A stretch of DNA of 64,000 nucleotides, taken from Cryptomeria japonica (Eukaryota > Streptophyta > Pinopsida > Cupressales > Cupressaceae). The notes under the pieces are model-generated. The model was not told the DNA's origin. It made no database searches and saw nothing but the letters and a program-made list of their open reading frames with translations. The position numbers were made by a program, and so were the translations under genes. Positions within the stretch are counted from its first letter, which is position 1, and each line of letters opens with the position of its first letter. Shown piece after piece: positions 21,341-33,779 of this stretch. The DNA lies in assembly GCF_030272615.1 (NCBI RefSeq), contig NC_081415.1:512953034-513017033 (forward strand). Reading direction: 5' to 3'.

Positions 21341-24300
21341 TAAAAATAAATAGTTTAAGGTGAAGATAAAATTGGTTGTTGAAAAATGTGATATTTAAGT
21401 GGAATGTTTAGGTTTTGATTAAGATTTAATTTTGTTTATAAAATAAAAATTTCAAATCTTTTATAGTCCATATAAAAGTTAGGAATCTATATACATCTAT
21501 TAGATGCAATTTGCTTTAGTTTGTTTAGCAAATAAAACATTTAACTACAATGATATAATTTATATTTAATTTTCTTAGCTAATAATTTGAAAAATATTTG
21601 TTTAAGTATTTTCCTATTGATTCATGTTAGTGAACATTTGATACATAAATGATTTTTGTTTTTCATTTTTCAAACTATAGAAAAATTTATGACATTGTTC
21701 ATTTTGAAATTCTTTGTGCTAAAATTTCAACTTTACATTAATATTGTTTTCTCTTCTCTAAATTAGGAACTATTAGAATAGTCACTCAAAATTAGGAATG
21801 AATTCAATCAATGGTGGATACACCTAAAGAAACTAAATTAAATAACTTTATAAAAGTCAACAAATATTTATAGCATGCTATGACAAGTTTGACTTTTTAT
21901 GTTGTGGAAAATGATATATATTATTAATTTGACAAGATGTTAATGGTTGAATTTATTAATACTTGATGAAAAATGGATACATGAACAAAAGTGTGTTCTA
22001 AACATAATCACGAACAATGAAAAATTATGTTATTTTACGTTTGAATTTATTTAATTCTAACCAGAGTAGGCCCACCAAAGAAAATATAATTTGCATGAGG
22101 AGGAAAACTCTTTTTTTTGTATTACGTTGTGATTTTCAAGTCTCCATTTGTACACCAAGAAAGTTTGACAAATAAAAAATTCTTACAGCAATCGAAGAAG
22201 GTGTCATTAAATGAATACTTTTCCTCAACATTTAAGAGGTATAGCTCCAATGTTTGACTTATATGGTTCTCATAAGTTTTTTAGTTCTTATATTTTGAAA
22301 CAATATTAATAAAATTCCACATAATTAGAATAAAAGACATATATTTGTAAATAAGTTTACCCAAAATATATAAATACTACTTGTAAAATAAAAAATTCAT
22401 TAATTCCTAATACGATTATTTAGTTACTATTCATTTAATATATTAAGTACACCTTAAAAAACTAATTTATATAACTTTTTAAAGGTCAACAAACATTTAT
22501 TAGATGCTATGACAAGTTTGATTTTGTATGTTGTGGAAAAAGACATATACTATAAATTTGACAAGATGTTTCTAGTTGAATTTATTAGTACTTAATGAAA
22601 AATAGATACAAGATCAAAAGTGTGTATTAATCATTATTGGAAACAATGAAAAATTATGCTATTTTAAATATGAAATTATTTTATTTTAAGTAGAGCAGAT
22701 CCACCAAAGAAAATAAAATGAGGAGGACAAGCCTCTTTTTGCATTGGATTGTGGTTTCAAGTGCATGCCAAGAAAGTATGACTAATAGAAAATTTTTGCA
22801 ACAATTGAAGAAGGTGTCACGAGATGAATACTTTTCCCCAACATTTAAGAGGGATACCTCCCATGTATGAATTAAATGGTTCTCTTATGTTTTTTATTTC
22901 TTATATTGTGAATCTATACTAATAAAAATTTAAATATATAATTAGAATATAATACATATAATTCTACTTAAAATTTACCCAATTTATATAAATGCTTATT
23001 TATAAAATAGAATTGATAGATTCATTAATTACTAAATTTAATATTCATTCATTTCTACTCATTTAATATACTAATTTTCTTAAATAATTTAAGTCATAAA
23101 AATTACTAATTTAGTTCAAATCATTCAATTTATGTTCAATATTTTCAAAATTTTCCATATATTATAAATCCACAACTAAAGAAGGACCCAATGAGTCTCC
23201 GAACATTGAGAAAGATCATATAGACTTAAGAGTTAGCAATTGCAATCACATGTTTATAAAAAATATCGATCTGTGACTTTTTCTCATGTTTATTCTTCAA
23301 CCATTCTTTCTTCCTCCTCTTTCAATCTGAGAGCACTTTCTTTGACAGAGGATAATTTTCCATGTTTCTACTATCATCGTTGTTTACTTTGTTGCCAGAG
23401 GTTGTCTTTAAATTATATTGAGTTTAATGCTCAAGGTAAGTTTCATTGTTGGAAAATGTGATTTAAGTAGAATCTTTTGGTTTTGATTAAGACTTTAATC
23501 ATGTGTATTAGATGATAATTTCAAATCATTTTAATTCATATAGAAGTTAGGAATATGTATGCATTTGTTTTATGCAATTTTTGTTTGTTTGTTTAGTGAT
23601 CATCATATATAATAAAAAAATTAATATATCTAATAACTTGAAAAATATTTGTTTAATTATTTTTCTATTGATTCATGTTAGTAAACATTTGATACATAAA
23701 TAATTTTATTATTATTATTATTATTTCAAATGGTAAAAATATTTATGACCTTCTTCACTCTGAAATTATGTTTGCTAAAATTTCGCCTTTACATTAATAC
23801 TCTTTTCTCTTATGTTGCATTAGGAACTATTAGAACCATCACCCAAATTTATTTTTTGAAGTATTGCCATCAAAGTCAAAATTAGAAATGAATTCAATCA
23901 ATGGTAGGTACACATAAAGAAACTAAATTGAATAACTTTTTAAAATCAATAAATATTTATTGCATGCTATAACAATTTTGATTTTGTATGTTGTGGAAAA
24001 AGGTATATATTGTAAATTTGAGAAGATGTTTATGGTTCATTTTATTAATACTAAATGAAAAATAGATAAAAGAACAAAAGTGTGTACTAATCATTATTGC
24101 GAACAATGAAAAGCTATGTTATTTTAAATGTGAAGTTGTTTTACTCTTAATAGAGTAGACCCACCAAATAAAATATAATTTGAAAGAGGAGGGCAAGTCT
24201 CTTCCTTCTATTGGGTTGTGATTTTGAAGTCTCCATTTGCACACAAAGAAAAGTTTGACTAATATAAAATTATGCCACAATTGGAGAAGGTGTCATTAAA

Positions 24301-24720
24301 TGAATACTTTTCCTCAATATTTAAGAAGGATAGGTATCATGTATGACTTATATGGTTCTCTTAAGTTTTTTATTTATTATATTGTTATTATAATAGAATA
24401 CATATATTTCTACTATAAATTTATCCAAAATATATAAATACTTATTTGTAAAATAAAAATTCTAGACTGATTAATTTGTAATTTTAATATTATTGAATTA
24501 TTACTCATTTAATATATCCAGTTCCTTAAATAGTTTATCTCATAAAAAATTACTAACTTAATTCAAATCTTTAAATTTATGTTCAATCTTTAAAAAAAAC
24601 AACATATTTTATAATTCTATAACTAAGGAGGAACTCAATGAATCTCCTAACATTGAGAAAGATCTTATAGGCTTAAGAGTTGACAATTTCATTGCGTGTT
24701 TATAAAAAAATATCGAGTTT
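21210..24720 (+). repeat. Three diverged copies of a non-coding block
   Basis: A block containing AATGAATTCAATCAATGG, a CTATGACAAGTTTGA-type phrase, TATGTTGTGGAAAA, GAACAAAAGTGTG and GGTGTCAT(TAAA)TGAATAC occurs three times in the same order: about 21210-22445, 22446-23270 and 23375-24720. Copy 1 has the DUF247 tail but stops at 22445. Copy 2 lacks the tail but has the end section (ACATTGAGAAAGATCATATA). Copy 3 has all parts. No coding is seen. The arrangement fits tandem duplication downstream of a DUF247 gene followed by a deletion or unequal exchange. Confidence 0.85.
23290..23425 (+). pseudogene. DUF247 3'-tail relic (copy B)
   Basis: TTCTTCCTCCTCTTTC followed by ATCATCGTTGTTTACTTTGT corresponds to the tail just after the stop codon of the intact gene (49980-50060: TTCTTCCTCCTCTCCGTTTC and ATCATTGTTTACTTTGTG). 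It begins the third block copy. The coding part is lost. Confidence 0.72.
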
Positions 24721-26030
24721 TAATTTTTATTTTTTCTGATAATTTAAATATAAATATCTAATAACAAATAATTAAAACATAAAATAGTATAATATCAATT
24801 TAATTTTTATTTTTATATACTTTATTTATTTTGATTTTTTCTAACACTATTAATTTATAATAATTTATTTCATTTAAAATTCAAAACATATAAACGATGA
24901 ATAATCTCTTTAAACATATAAATTTTAAATTGTAAACTTCATAATATGAAAAAACACCACAAAAACTACCTATGCAATTAGACCTCTATGAGGAAATGAC
25001 ATAAGCTAACCTTAAAAATGGCATTCCTCTCATGAAAAAGTAGCCCTTTAAATTATTTTTGGCATGTAATCTTAGAAGAGCAATTTTCTCCTGAGCTTCT
25101 TAAACTTTGTGTTTTTCCCATGGTAACTTATAATAACAATGCGTCCATTTTTCATCTACCCACCCAAAGAATCTCCAATGCTCTATCACACAAAATAATA
25201 TTTCTGAATCAATTTTTGATTAAAACCAATAAAGCTCGTTTAAGAGAGAGAAAGTAAAACTAGAGTATTTAATATGAGTACCTCAATGCATAATTATTCA
25301 TCAATGCCATAGGTAGGATACTCACAATGAAATAGATGGTGCTTATGCAATAGATTAATTTTTATAAAAATTTAGAAATAAATAAAAAATCAAAATCTAA
25401 AGATTTATCTTAATTTTTTCATTTTATTCATATGATCGTTAGAATGACCATTATTAGTTATTAGTTATGTTTAAAACATATTAAACTTTATCAACAAATA
25501 TATTTTCTCCATATACCATAAACATTAGAATTGAAGCGAGCAAATTTATTTGTGATATTCTCAAATAGATAAAATACTTTTTCTAATATTTTTTAAATTT
25601 CTAAATTTTATTATCAAAGATTTATAAAACAGTTTTACCATGAATTTATTATGACCCAATTTTCAATCAAAGGTGGATCTTTTATTCCTTTTTTTAACAA
25701 ATTTTTACTCAACTTTCTTAGATATGACTATAGGCTAACCACTATTAAATAAACACAAGTTTAGTTTCAAGCTTCCACAAAGAGCATCTCATAGTCTAGA
25801 TTAATGATTAACTTGATACCTACAAAGATATGCATTTTATCTTCAATCTCTCTTAATTTCAAAGTAGTTGAAATTTTTTATCAAAATAATTTCTATTTTC
25901 CATAAACTTTAAACTATTATTTTTCATTTTATTAAATAGACAATTCTTGGAATCTTTTAGAGGCTAATCCAAGAAACAATGTACAAAAATTCAAATAATT
26001 TTAAAAGACTTGATTCTCTTCAGTTTTTTG
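24721..26030. other. AT-rich DNA, no gene seen
   Basis: Very A/T-rich sequence after the third block copy. No recognisable coding, RNA gene or ordered repeat. Confidence 0.55.
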
Positions 26031-26870
26031 ATTGATTAATGTGGGATAGGATTGAACCTTTTACATAACCACTACAAAGAAACTACTTTGGGCTCATGAG
26101 AGAAGAGCGCCTAGCAAAATACTACTACCAAAATGCACAAAAAAGCAACAGATAACCAAAACTAGACCAAAACGCAACTAGATAGCAAAAAATCAAACAA
26201 CCAACCACCCACCAAAGAAACAAAATAATCTACAATGTTGGGGTATTATCAACTTGCTAATCATGGCAAACCACTTTCACTTTAACAACAAAAGCTATCT
26301 TTTTATTGGAACATTTCCTGGAGGACACAACAATGGATTCTAGTATAGTCTTGAGTCTAGATATGATGGGGTTGGACACAATTGTTGGAGATTGCAGATA
26401 TTGTTTCCTCTTATCCTTCCTTCTTTCAATATTTTCCTGAGTGGCATGGAGAGAGATTGAGTTCTTTATATCCATACCTTTCCTAAGGGTATTGATCTCC
26501 TCCACTTTGGATTTTAGTGCCTCGTGGTTTTCCTTAAGTTCTTCAAAATCCTTCCTATCATCCCTTTGATTGTTCTTTGCATTAATTTCTTGAATTTACT
26601 CCTCCACCACTACCTAATTTTAAATTTTCTCCTCTATATCATTGGCTACAAAAGAATCCCTTCATCATTCTCTTCCATATCCCAATTGGTACCATGCATC
26701 TCTACCTCAAAAACCGCCTCTAAACTATTAATAGTTTCTATTGTTAGAAACTATTCACTATTAGAAACTCTATTATGCATAATTTTCTTATCTACATTTT
26801 GTATGTTTCATAGGGGCCATACTAATTTATTTATAATCATAGCATATGCATTTACCTAGTGTAACATTTT
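26031..26870 (-). pseudogene. Retroelement gag-like tail relic
   Basis: The minus strand holds a short charged, coiled-coil-prone stretch (26505-26257: MEEINTLRKGMDIKNSIS onward), preceded in another frame by MEENDEG-type residues, then a T-rich 3' region ending GGTTCAATCCTATCCCACAT and TTAATCAATC near 26031. The layout (acidic or charged tail, T-rich UTR, TTAATCAA end) resembles the minus-strand relic at 55.9-57.65 kb, so I group them as one family. The block is too decayed to name a domain. Confidence 0.45.
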
Positions 26871-27480
26871 ATCTAGCTACAATGATCAGGTCATGTGCTT
26901 TTAATAACATTTTTTCCCATGAGAATATTCCTCCACAATGAGGAGAAAGACCAAGCAAGAAAGTAATGGATCCATATTTCATTTTTAGCATTGTGAGAGT
27001 AATGAGTATGTTCTCCTAAGAAATTAACTTTTTCCATAGTTTTCCTTCTTTTCTCCTTAGCATATACATTTTGTAATAGTATAAGAATAAAATACCAAGT
27101 CTAATAGTGATGACTTAATTTAGGGATCAAGTCAACAATTATTTGTCACTACTCTCAGAAAAGGGAAACCTATATGATGGACAATATATTATAGTAGAAA
27201 TTTGAAAATTTCCTCTCATTCAAATCGTGGATCTTCTTTTAAAAATAATACATAATTTGATTTAGCTAACAATTTCAATCTAATGATCATGAATTAAATT
27301 ACTTTTTTTTTACACCCACTCTTCTATGATAGATTTATTATTTTCAATATGATTGCAAAAAAGTTCAATTGTTGTAGCATAATTATACAATGCTATAACA
27401 TCATAATTTGCACCCCATGCAATTCCAAACTACTTAAGCGCCTTTGATTTAAGTTGATTGGAGATATTTCTTTGGCCCTC
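26871..27480. other. Intergenic DNA, nothing recognised
   Basis: AT-rich sequence without a supported feature. Confidence 0.5.
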
Positions 27481-27489
27481 TACCCACTT

Positions 27490-28126
27490 AGCTAGTGACA
27501 TAGTCAAGACATGGAGATTCAATGAAGGATAGCCCAACCTTGCAGCTAAACACATAAATCATGCAAAACATACCGGTAACTAGTAACAACACTGAACACA
27601 TAACCGGTAAACAATATGAATGAATCTTATTACAATCTGCAGGATTACACATGCCACATGCTGGATCATAGTCCATGATACAAAAAATTCTTACAACATA
27701 ATTACAAGATCCCCAGATCATCCTCATATCAAATTGGCTTTCGGGAATAATTTGTCAGTTCTACCCTAATCCGGGCCTAAGCCTTCCGGCCTCAGTCCTA
27801 CCGAATTAGAATCTTGCCAGATCTACATCTTCACTCGATCTCATAAATCATTCTTCTATCTTCTAACTTCTATCTCCTCAAATGATTCACAAGCTTCCAT
27901 TTATACCATCCACAAATAATTACAACTCAATCAAGTTGGCCCAAAGACCAACCGGTTCATGAAATGTGCAATGGTAACATGTCAGCTCAAATCACTAAGA
28001 ACAATCTCCAAATCATAAAACAATTTACAAACCTTTAGGAATAATAGCCAAGGCCCAAAGCAACATCTCCAGTGATCCACAAGTCACGGAGACCAACTGC
28101 AACTTGATCCAACTTTGCTCAACACA
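27490..28126 (-). repeat. Probable solo or partial LTR
   Basis: On the minus strand this stretch begins TGTTGAGCAAAGTTGG near 28124, contains a TATAAATGGAAGC promoter box near 27900 and a downstream region rich in TG/TA words typical of U5. It looks like a Copia-type LTR. No primer-binding site, second LTR or target duplication was found, so the exact ends are uncertain. Confidence 0.5.
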
Positions 28127-29600
28127 CTGCTAGACTAACTGGTAAGAAAATATTAACCAGGCCAATACCGGAATCCACATCTCACCAGAAACAAAGTCAA
28201 ATGCTATGAATCTCAAACATGATAAAGAATATGAACACAAGGGAATAAAACCAAAACCACAAAACAAAGTTTTGTCTAATTCATTCACCTATGTGCATTA
28301 AAAGGAGCAAAGGTTGTCTCATCTTCTAGATATTGGTACATGAATATTTTTAGGAGGTCTTAGGTCTTTCATCTTCAATATCATCTTGTGATTGAGATTT
28401 ATCCAGGGTTGGGTAGAAGTTTCACTATTGAGTCTTGTTACCCAAAATCTATCAATTGCTATATATCTCACACATTTATTGTTTGCTCTAAGTCATTATA
28501 GATACCTAGTTGGCCATGTGACTAGTGAAAAATCCAATATTCTGCTTCAATGTCATTGTAATCAAAATACCCAAGTAGGTTTCAATTCTTACAAGTCAAG
28601 GCAAGAAAATAAAAGAAAAAATTGCTATGCCTAAATCCATATCAAAATATCAAGGCAAAAGAGAAAATGATATATAACTGAAATATCATGCATACAAGTG
28701 CAATTAAATCTTGACTATGGGAACATGCAAGTAATTCCATTAGGGCTATGGATGCCTACTGGCAATGGAACAATATTTGAGAGATTACAGAGTCGTTGGT
28801 TAACAAATTTGTCTCCTTCTTGAAATTTTAACTATTATCTTCTTAAAGAAAAATATGACTCCGTTTTACCCTTTAGAAAGAATCAAATATACCAACAGTT
28901 GGAACAATTAATGAAAATTCAACCTCTGCATTAGAGGGCAGGTCCTCATATGATCTACAATGAATTTATTATACAATTGATATGCTAACACTTTTAACTA
29001 GAAAGCATTGAAAGGCTCCAACATTTATCCATCAACACAAATAAACGCTTTCAAAACTGCAACATAGGAAAATGTCTCAAAGAATATTCAAAGGAGAGTT
29101 CACAGACTCTGATTTATAACATATTTGCTGTATAAATTCAAAATAAAATAGGGATTCAACAAAAACTAATGGCCTGATCGATACTCTCTCATGCCTCACA
29201 AGGCAAGGGGAATTAAGCAAATCAATTCAATGCGAGTCATCCAACAACCAATAATAAACATGAACTGAGAAGAAATATAGAGATAATTGATCACCAAGTT
29301 ATATTGTGCCCATAACAACTTAATAATGGTTACGAATCTCAGAATGCACAGATTCAATGATAACATTTTATTGATAACCAGTCATTGTATCATCCAAACA
29401 ATTCATATTAGAGACCAAAATTTTATATACTGCTCCCAAAATCACAGTTTTCAGAACCTATACAAAGACAAGCTCTTCATCTTAAATAGCCCACCAAGCC
29501 ATAGTTTTTACATGATCAAATAACATTTACTTTCACCCAGGTGAAAGAAATCGTTTAAAGCAACATAAAAGAAAACTAAATTAATAGCCACTAAAAGGAT
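28127..29600. other. Intergenic DNA, nothing recognised
   Basis: Mixed AT-rich sequence. Short open frames are present but show no recognisable features. Confidence 0.5.
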
Positions 29601-32600
29601 GACATTCATTTTTAGATCAGCTAGGTTTCCACCATGGCAGAGGAGGTTATGGGCTCGTCCTGCTTTGTTGCAGAACCATGTCATTCAAGGTGCACTACCA
29701 AGAAGTTTAAGATGACTTGGAAATAGGGCAAACTGATGTGTAGGATCCTCTGCTTCCACACTTCTTTTTCCATATTTACCTGTGTAACTTTCACCTTGTG
29801 AAACTTTAAATGGTCCAAATAGACAAGGAGCATTGATTCAATCCTTTCCGGTTTGGAAAAGTCATCAGTGGTCAAGGATTTTGTTGTCTGAATAAACTGG
29901 ATCCTTTCTTAAAAAACCTTAGTCATGTCTATAGCTTCTTCGATTACCTTGGCACCCTCCTTCATGAGTTGAATATCAATACACTTGAGGTCCTTCTGCA
30001 TCGTGTAAATCAAGTCAGTCAATCCTTTGAGAAACTTGGTGGATTCTTCATGACCCTACTTGATCATTGAATTGTGCCATTCCACATTTTTCTTTGACAT
30101 GTACAACACATTGTCATCCACATTCTCCATCAGTTTCTCAGCTAGTAATTTCATCACTCCATACTTCTGAACATCGTTCATTTGTGCGAGGACTGCTAAC
30201 CACTTAATCCTTTCTTTTTCCTAGGTAGCCATTTCCAGTTCAAGCTCTTTACTCATGGTTTCAGCATCCTTATAAACTTTAACCAGATTATTAATATAAT
30301 CTGACCCTTGTTGTATTATCAGGTCCAACCATTTATTAAACATCTCTGTCACTACCTTGTTCCTTTGAACCCGATCTATCATTTTCTGGTTTGCTAGTGA
30401 TTTAGGGTCAAATGACACTGGTATCTATGATAATGGTTGGGAGTCTGGGTTGTGGATAGCATTGATGTACTCAGCCATCTATGTCACAACTTGTTTCAGT
30501 TCTCTTTTATCCTTTTCATCTTTCCAAGTCCTTGAAATTATCCTCTTCGTGGAGGATTTTAGATGCTTAACATCTACAACTATTGAAGCAACCCCCAAAT
30601 CTATCTTCTCCATAGTGAAATCCTCCTCCGTAGCCTTTTTTGTATCTCTTCCAAGAATGGGTTTGGCAACTTCAGTTGTCCAGTGACTTGTTGTGTCATC
30701 CACATCAAGCATTGCTTGTGTTTTGAGCTTTTTTGGCTTTGATGTTTTTCCCAAGCATCTGGTAACCATGTCCTCCATTGGCATTGTAACTGGCACCACA
30801 CTTCTCTTTTTTCTAATGGTAGCTTCCAGCCATCCTGGTGCGATTGCAGGTTCCTTAGGTGGCAGAGTGGTCTATGCATTTGGTGAAGTAACAATTACCA
30901 AGGTATTCATGGGATCCTATTGAATTTATACTTCTTTATTTGTGTCCATTTCTTGCATCCTAGGCTTGCTTTGATCCTGTGAATCCATTGTTTGTTCAAG
31001 CTCTTCACTAGGGTCCAAGTCTACAATGACCTATTTCAGGACAGGCTCCCTACTCTTCTTTTTGCTTCTAGACCGAGTTACTCGGGTAGCTGTAAGACTG
31101 GATGGTGACCTTTTGGACCTTCTTGGTTGAATTTTCTCTACAATGGGCTTTAAGACACCTACAACATCAACAACTTCATTAGTGGTAGAAACAGGAGATT
31201 AAACCACAATGTGTGAATCAATTCTTGATTCGTTGAGGACATGTGGGGTCCCCCCTTGAACTTTTGATTCCTCAACCATCTCTCTATCCTCCTAACAAGA
31301 TTGAAGGTTCTTGTTTGGATACTGTCATCTTCCTTTTTGTTCCAGTCAATTTATGGAATCAGTTTTCCTTCAATCTCGGTATCAAACTCAGGATCCAAAA
31401 CATCCCCCCTTGTATCATCTAATACGCTAGATATATTAATTGGGAGCATTATGGTAGTTATCTGCTGCAAAGTGAATCTAGACCATAGTTTCTTTCTCAC
31501 TTCATACTCATCCTTACAGTTCTCCCAATAATCCTCTATCTAAGGTTCATGGAAAAAATGACTATCTACATTAAGGTTCTCCCTTGCATAACCCTTGCTG
31601 TCAAATTTTTGCCTTGCCACATATGGCTATAGGTTCATCCTTTTGAACTCCAGTTCTAGGTTCAAGGCATCTGATACAGACTTGCAACTTTAATATTCGA
31701 GTTCAACGAGAAATACCACCTCGGACTTTCCCTTTTCTCCTAATCTTTTATCTATGTAGGCCAACTACCTGCTCACTTATATAAGCACGTAGCTATCAAA
31801 AGTGACCTAGGTAGTTTGAATGGTTGGCCTTCAAAGCCACCTACCCATATGTAAGTAAACCAAGGAAATTGGATAAAGAAACTTCCATATATACTCACAA
31901 ATTCCATAGCTTCAACCGACATTCTCCTATTTGCATCACCCTAAAGCTCAAAGGCAAGTCTCCCCGCGAAGACTCCATTCCACCTGTCAATCTGCTCAAC
32001 ATGTCTTTGTTGTGTCAACAGAGGGTAAAAATTGTAAACCCTCAATCCATCAATCCAGGGTTCATTAGGTAGTCCAGGCCAATCCCTTGTGCAAGCTAAA
32101 ATGTAGAAAAGGTAGGAAGACATGTAAAACCCTGTCATCCCCACAAAATTGCTCAATCCTTCATGAAGTCTCTCTACAATTACTTGAGACCAATCCAAAA
32201 ATTTGTCACCGGATAGAACCACTTGGATGAAAAAGTACATCCAATTCTCCCAGTAGAAGGAATGTGAATTCCCCTTTACTGTATTCAAAAGTATAATAAT
32301 GTCTCACACCTCTGTGATGAAGTGCTCTCTGGTTAGGGGCTTGGCTAACCATTATCCTCCTTTCTAAATCTTTAAGAGCCAATTTCTAGAAATTGCACTC
32401 TTGTACTTTCTCTTCTTTTCGGAGAAATAGGCGTACAAAATCCCAATAGTCCAGTCCTCATACTCATCCTTATGTGGAATACCTATTGCCACCATCACCA
32501 TTTCTCTATTAATATTGACCAGCTCCTCACCATCATTGGTTTTGATACATCTGTTCTCAGAGTCATATCTGTTCATGCATGCCAACACTAAATTTGGGCA

Positions 32601-32830
32601 TGGTGCGATGAGCGGGAACACAACAGCTTCCACAAGACCACTCTTAACTATCTTTACCATTAATGAACCAATCTAAGGGTTCTTGGTTCTTTCCAGGAAA
32701 TCCCCTAAATCTACATGAACTAAGGAGGTGTCTTCCAATTGTGGCAAAATACTCACTAGACATGAGGTTCGACCAAGCCTCGATAGCATTGGCTTCATGT
32801 TAACTATCTATCCCCTTAACCAAGAAATTT
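29600..32830 (-). pseudogene. Second member of the unknown retroelement ORF family
   Basis: Read on the minus strand from about 32800, the coding-like blocks are an N-terminal part (32660-32364, with LVLACMNRYDSENRC, VNINREMVMVAIGI and AYFSEKKRKYKSAIS), a middle part (32288-31941, with WENWMYFFIQVVLS and DGLRVYNFYPLL, continuing to WNGVFAGRLAFELKG), a lysine-rich linker around 30.5-30.9 kb, and a helix-prone tail (30418-29681, with MTTDDFSKPERIES). Many stops and frameshifts intervene. The order of motifs (an N-x-R segment, then R-V-x-x-x-P/F-Y, then a W-N/G-x-F block) parallels the plus-strand relic at 14.7-18.2 kb. No catalytic domain is recognised. Confidence 0.55.
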
Positions 32831-33330
32831 TAAGAACAAGACAATATCCTACCCCAACAATTTAGAGATTTCCCTTTTCTATACTGATAAAAACCTCAGA
32901 ACTCAAAGAAACATAATTTAGGAGAAATCAACTGAACTTACCCATTAACACCATGAAAACTAGAAATTCTTCCGAAGATCAGAGCTGGTTTTACCTTTGG
33001 CGCCTCCAATTTACTGAAGTATGGTAGTTGTGACCTTCTTAAATATGAAAATAAATTCATACACATTTCCTTCAATTAGATGGATAAATATCTTTAGAGC
33101 TACACACGCTTCAACATGATTTACCCAAGCATGCGAAGTAACGGTGAAATGACACAAACTGACACCTTCTTAATTATACATCACTTCCGCACAAGTAATT
33201 TGATGTTCTCATGATTACTTTCCACATTTAGAATTTTAAATTGTCGAATAAGGGAATATTCCTTCTTGTCGCACCACTTTTTAATTCCACCATGAAATTT
33301 AGAGTTAGTTTTGAAATGAACCCATGAACC
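32831..33330. other. 5' flank of the preceding relic
   Basis: No gene is seen. This is probably the untranslated or terminal region of the minus-strand retroelement. Confidence 0.4.
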
Positions 33331-33334
33331 TTGA

Positions 33335-33760
33335 ACTGTTTGACAAAAAGGTTCATCAGTTCAAGTTCACTTAAGAAATATAACACTGAGTGAGCGGCAC
33401 ACAAAAAAACACCAGGAATGAGCGACAAAAGAAAAGTACTATTAAACATGAACCTTTAACCTTTTAAACCACTTGAAATTTGGTTCAAGGTTCAAGATCA
33501 CATATCAACTCAAAACATAAGGACTCATGCTTGTCATATAACGATACATTGCCATGACTCATCAAAAGGCATTTTGAACTTTGAACCTTGAACCACTTGA
33601 AATTTGGTTCAATAGGTTAAAAACTTCAATGACCACAAACAAAAGTGCACTTGTTCGCATGGCGACAAAGACCAAAAATGACTCTCTTTTAAAATGTGCT
33701 TTGAACCTTGAACCATTCAAACTTTTTTTAAAAATAGTTCAACGGTTCAAGTTCGAGGAG
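33335..33760. repeat. Diverged tandem repeats with inverted TTGAACCA cores
   Basis: AACCTT(G/T)(A/T)AACCA recurs at 33458, 33584 and 33704, with a degenerate earlier copy near 33330. In the first two copies it is followed after CTTGAAAT by TGGTTCAA..GGTT, its reverse complement, making a stem of about 12 bp with a loop of about 10. Spacing is 126 and 120 bp. No coding is seen. Confidence 0.75.
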
Positions 33761-33779
33761 AACAAATGACCCGACAGAA

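Noticed and set aside
26524-26859. 111-codon plus-strand frame
   Set aside because: Antisense to the charged tail of a minus-strand retroelement relic; hydrophobic by composition.
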